Assembly: GCF_900116555.1 (NCBI RefSeq)
Contig: NZ_FPAT01000007.1
Span: 1 to 64,000, forward strand
Reading direction: 5' to 3'
Source: Actinopolyspora lacussalsi subsp. righensis
GTDB taxonomy: Bacteria; Actinomycetota; Actinomycetes; Mycobacteriales; Pseudonocardiaceae
Length of the DNA stretch: 64,000 bases
In this document: positions 61,092 through 64,000 of the stretch, in pieces
Position numbering within the stretch: position 1 is the stretch's first letter
How the letters are laid out: the number at the start of each line of letters is the position of its first letter
Translations under genes and position numbers: made by a program
The notes under the pieces: generated by a model
Databases searched by the model: none
What the model was told of the DNA's origin: nothing
Seen by the model: the letters and a program-made list of their open reading frames with translations, nothing else

Positions 61092-62312
61092 ATGGTCAAC
61101 AGCGAGGGCGAGCGGACGCTGAGCTACCCGATTCCGAATCCGGCGCCGCTGGATCCGCCGGAGGAGTGGGAGCGGCTCCGCGGTGGATGCCCGGTGGCGG
61201 GCGTGCGGCTGCCCAGCGGGGACGAGGCCAAGCTGGTGACCCGCTACGAGGACGTCAAGCAGGTGCTGTCCGACCCCCGGTTCACCCGCCAGCTCGACGC
61301 CGACGACGCGGCGCGGGTCGCCGACAACGAATCCGGCGGCGTTTTCAACACCTCGATGTCCTCCGCGCTGCCGCAGACCGGTGAGGGACACCTGCGCTGG
61401 CGGCGGATGGTCGGCAAGTGGTTCACCGCCAAGCGCATGATGGCGCTGCGGCCGGGCATCGAGGAAATGGCCGAGCGGCTGATCGACGAGATGGTCGAGC
61501 AGGGGCAGCCCGCCGATCTCAAGGCGAGCCTCGGCTTCCCGCTGCCGGTCTACGTGATCTGCGATCTGCTGGGCGTGCCCGCCGCCGACCGCGACAGGTT
61601 CTCCCACTGGTCGGACACGCTGCTGAACATGACCCGCTACGGCGAGCAGGAGATCGCCGCGGCGCAGCGCGAGTTCGTCGAGTACATGGCGGCCCACGTC
61701 GAGAGCAAGCGTGCCGAACCCGGTGACGATCTGATCAGCTCACTGCTCGTCGAGACGGATTCCGAGGGGCGGGGGATGTCGAACGAGGAGCTGGTGGCAA
61801 CCGGTCAGGGACTGCTGGTCGCCGGACACGAGACCACGGCCAACATGATCGGCAAGATGGTTTGCATGCTGCTGGCCGACCGGCGGCGCTGGGAACGCCT
61901 GCTGGATGATCGATCGCTCGTACGCGGCACCGTCGAGGAGGCGCTGCGGTTCGACGCCAACCCGGGGTTCGGGATGCCCCGCTACATCACCGAGGAGTCC
62001 GAGATCGGTGACACCTCCCTGCCCAGGGGGACGACCGTGGTGTGCAGCATGGCCTCGGCCAACCGCGACGAGTCCGTCTTCGAGGGCGCCGACGACATGG
62101 TGCTGGACCGCGGCCCCAATCCGCACCTGGCCTTCGGCGCGGGAGCGCACTCCTGCCTGGGGCAGTCGCTGGCCCGCACCGAGCTGCAAGGAGTGCTGGA
62201 GGTGCTGCTCCGCAGGCTTCCCTCGCTCGAACTCGCCGTTCCCGCCGAGGAACTGCGGCAGGTCGAAGGGCTGGTCGTCGGCGGGCTGCGTGAAGTACCG
62301 GTGCGATGGTGA
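61092..62312 (+). CDS. Cytochrome P450
   Basis: A 406-aa soluble heme monooxygenase. The I-helix is LLVAGHETTANMIG, the ExxR motif is in VEEALRFDANPGFGMPR, and the heme loop FGAGAHSCLGQSLAR has the ligand Cys355. This is the bacterial CYP105/107-like arrangement. The substrate is unknown. GGAGGG lies 7 nt before ATG 61092. The TetR, ferredoxin and reductase genes follow on the same strand, giving a near-complete redox chain. Confidence 0.95.
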   Translation: MVNSEGERTLSYPIPNPAPLDPPEEWERLRGGCPVAGVRLPSGDEAKLVTRYEDVKQVLSDPRFTRQLDADDAARVADNESGGVFNTSMSSALPQTGEGHLRWRRMVGKWFTAKRMMALRPGIEEMAERLIDEMVEQGQPADLKASLGFPLPVYVICDLLGVPAADRDRFSHWSDTLLNMTRYGEQEIAAAQREFVEYMAAHVESKRAEPGDDLISSLLVETDSEGRGMSNEELVATGQGLLVAGHETTANMIGKMVCMLLADRRRWERLLDDRSLVRGTVEEALRFDANPGFGMPRYITEESEIGDTSLPRGTTVVCSMASANRDESVFEGADDMVLDRGPNPHLAFGAGAHSCLGQSLARTELQGVLEVLLRRLPSLELAVPAEELRQVEGLVVGGLREVPVRW

Positions 62313-62317
62313 GAGCC

Positions 62318-62965
62318 ATGACTGGCAGAACCGTACGGGAAGAACGCATCAACGCCACGCGGCAGGCGATCCTGCTCGCGGCGGAACGACTGTTCGCCGA
62401 GCACGGCGTACTGGCCGTGTCCAACCGGCAGATCAGCGAGGCCGCCGAACAGGGCAACAACACCGCGGTCAGCTACCACTTCGGGACCAAGGCGGACCTG
62501 GTCCGGGCCATCGTGCGCAAGCGCAACGAACCGGTCGAGGGGCTGCGCATCGAGTGGCTGAAGGAGATCGGCGACAGTCCGCGGGTCCGGGACTGGGTCA
62601 CCTGCCTGGTGCGTCCCAGCGCCGACAACCTGGCGGCGCTGGACAGCCCCACCTGGTTCGCCAGGTTCAGCGCGCAGGTGATGACCGAGCCCTCGCTGCG
62701 GAACATCGCCGTCGAGGAGTCGCTGAGCTCTCCGGCCATGCACCGCATCCTCGACGGACTGCACCGGTGCCTTCCCGAACTGCCGGACGAGGTACGGGCC
62801 GAGCGCTCCGACATGGCCAGGCAGCTGATCGTGCACACCTACGCCGAACGGGAACGTGCCCTCGCGGAGGGAACCCCCACCCCACGGGCCAGCTGGCAGG
62901 AGGCGGCCACCGGGCTGATCGACGCCATCACCGGACTGTGGTTGGCACACGTCACCGAGTCCTGA
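62318..62965 (+). CDS. TetR-family transcriptional regulator
   Basis: A 215-aa repressor. The N-terminal helix-turn-helix is TRQAILLAAERLFAEHGVLA with VSNRQISEAAEQGNNTAVSYHFGTKADL (given in parts), the standard TetR DNA-binding domain. The C-terminal half is a helical ligand-binding domain (WLKEIGDSPRVRDWVTCLV). It is probably translated with the P450, whose stop lies within a few bases; ATG 62306 (overlapping) is an alternative start adding four residues. Its likely site is the palindrome at 61012-61031. Confidence 0.9.
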   Translation: MTGRTVREERINATRQAILLAAERLFAEHGVLAVSNRQISEAAEQGNNTAVSYHFGTKADLVRAIVRKRNEPVEGLRIEWLKEIGDSPRVRDWVTCLVRPSADNLAALDSPTWFARFSAQVMTEPSLRNIAVEESLSSPAMHRILDGLHRCLPELPDEVRAERSDMARQLIVHTYAERERALAEGTPTPRASWQEAATGLIDAITGLWLAHVTES

Positions 62966-63027
62966 GCACCTGCCGGGCTCCACGGTCGCGTGGCGGGCGA
63001 GACCGATACGACGAGAAGGGAGTACCA

Positions 63028-63228
63028 GTGAAGATCGCTGTCGACGAGGAGAAGTGCTGCGGTGCCGGGCAGTGTGTGCTGCTCGCTCCGGAGGTGTTCG
63101 ACCAGCGCGACGACGACGGAGTGGTGATCCTGCTGGACGAGCGGCCTCCCGAGAACCTGTACGGCCCGGTCCGGGAGGCCGCGGCCGTCTGCCCGGCCGC
63201 CGCCATCGAAGTGGGCGAGGGCGCATGA
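63028..63228 (+). CDS. [3Fe-4S] ferredoxin, P450-associated
   Basis: A 66-aa ferredoxin. The cluster cysteines are in KCCGAGQC (Cys10 or 11, Cys16) and AAAVCPAAAI (third Cys). The adjacent Cys11 stands where P450 ferredoxins usually have Ile or another residue. GAAGGGAG lies upstream of the GTG. It should pass electrons from the reductase encoded next to the P450. The reductase start overlaps its stop. Confidence 0.9.
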   Translation: MKIAVDEEKCCGAGQCVLLAPEVFDQRDDDGVVILLDERPPENLYGPVREAAAVCPAAAIEVGEGA

Positions 63229-64000
63229 GCGAGCCGAGCAGTGTGCTGGTGGTCGGTGCCTCGGCAGCCGGGCTCGCCACGGTGGAGTCCCTGCGACGCG
63301 GCGGGTACTCGGGAACGGTCACGGTGGTGGGTGAAGAGGAACACGCGCCCTATGACCGACCACCCCTGTCCAAACAGGTCCTCTCCGGCAGCTGGAACCC
63401 CGAGCGCAGCAGGCTGCGCACGGAGTCCGCGCTGGTCGAAACCGGCGCCGAGTTCGTCCTCGCCGACCCGGCGGTCCGGCTGGACCCGGCCGACCGCACC
63501 GTCCACACCGCATCCGGTCGCACGCTGCGCGCCGAGGCCGTCGTGCTCGCCACGGGACTTCGGCCGAAGCGGCTACCCGGTTGGGACGCGGCGGGTGTTC
63601 ACGTGCTGCGCACCCTCGACGACTCGCTGCGGCTGCGGGCAGAGCTGGCGCGGGCGCGACGTGTCGTGGTCGTCGGCGACGGCGTGCTCGGATCGGAGAT
63701 CGCCGCCACCGCCCGCGGCACGGACTCGGGCGTCACCCTGGTGGGGCCGCAGGCCGCACCCATGACCGACCAGCTCGGTCCGCGTGTCGCCGGGATGCTG
63801 GGCGAGCTGCACGCCGAACGGGGCGTTCGACTCCGCCCCCGTGCCGGTGTCGAGGCGCTGGAGGCGGACCACGGCCGGGTGACGGGGGTTCGGCTGGAAA
63901 CCGGCGAGACGCTGCCCGCCGACGCCGTGGTGGTGGCGATCGGCGCCGCCCCCGCCACGGACTGGCTCGCCGACAGCGGACTTCGACTCGACGACGGGGT
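63225..64000 (+). CDS. Ferredoxin reductase (FAD/NAD(P)-binding), truncated by the window end
   Basis: The first 258 residues of an FAD-dependent pyridine nucleotide-disulphide oxidoreductase-type ferredoxin reductase. VLVVGASAAGLATVESLRRG is the FAD Rossmann motif, YDRPPLSKQVLSG is typical of the class, LATGLRPKRLPG follows, and VVVVGDGVLGSEIAATARG is the NAD(P)H Rossmann motif. ATG 63225 overlaps the ferredoxin stop (ATGA). The rest lies beyond the window. It supplies electrons from NAD(P)H to the ferredoxin and P450. Confidence 0.92.
   Translation, partial: MSEPSSVLVVGASAAGLATVESLRRGGYSGTVTVVGEEEHAPYDRPPLSKQVLSGSWNPERSRLRTESALVETGAEFVLADPAVRLDPADRTVHTASGRTLRAEAVVLATGLRPKRLPGWDAAGVHVLRTLDDSLRLRAELARARRVVVVGDGVLGSEIAATARGTDSGVTLVGPQAAPMTDQLGPRVAGMLGELHAERGVRLRPRAGVEALEADHGRVTGVRLETGETLPADAVVVAIGAAPATDWLADSGLRLDDG

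Overview
The window is a 64-kb, high-GC chromosomal segment from a mycothiol-producing, geosmin-forming actinobacterium. The evidence is mshB, geosmin synthase, a LAL regulator, actinobacterial DapD, DUF3117, a SigE/RseA/HtrA/TatB block, GTG/TTG starts and many apparently leaderless genes. Acidic secreted proteases with PKD domains would suit a Pseudonocardiales-type, possibly salt-tolerant organism such as Actinopolyspora or Saccharopolyspora; that placement is inference. I see no tRNA, rRNA or CRISPR array.

Layout. 1-0.5 kb: the 3' end of a TnpB gene and its right-end/omega-RNA region. 0.56-6.5 kb: a D-amino-acid oxidase, a TPP riboswitch with a thiamine ABC importer (thiB-thiP-thiQ like), and a methyltransferase. 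6.6-12.1 kb: geosmin synthase and a large LuxR-family ATPase regulator. 12.3-15.9 kb: two secreted PKD-bearing peptidases (S8 and M14). 16.0-21.4 kb: a LolA-like protein plus ABC-2 exporter operon divergent from an MprAB-like two-component system. 21.5-23.2 kb: a Nudix fusion protein, a YCII protein and a 62-aa Cys/Lys-rich protein behind a probable iron box. 23.5-52.8 kb: a conserved actinobacterial housekeeping block (typA, lpqW-like, threonine-synthase-like, mshB, fdxC, dapC, dapD, dapE, two LOG proteins, DivIVA-like, tag, DUF3117, pepA, tatB, htrA, rseA, sigE, mrp, DUF1003, MgtE-like). As I recall the M. tuberculosis map, these genes cluster between about Rv1165 and Rv1232c. 53.0-59.4 kb: a CitE-like lyase, a HAD-like protein and the pstSCAB phosphate importer. 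59.5-64.0 kb: a TetR-controlled cytochrome P450/ferredoxin/ferredoxin-reductase cluster with a divergent MFS exporter; the reductase runs off the window end.

The most unusual things seen are: (i) a dispersed, highly structured intergenic repeat of about 115 nt (three full copies and one half copy), one copy framed by 16-bp terminal inverted repeats, together with a second palindromic repeat of about 29 nt; (ii) a near-consensus IdeR/DmdR iron box over the promoter of the small Cys/Lys-rich gene next to typA; (iii) an identical tandem box, CTGAGA-N5-CTGAGA, upstream of both sigE and the LolA-like operon beside the two-component system, suggesting one envelope-stress regulon; (iv) apparent pseudo-enzymes that keep a fold but have lost catalytic or cofactor motifs.
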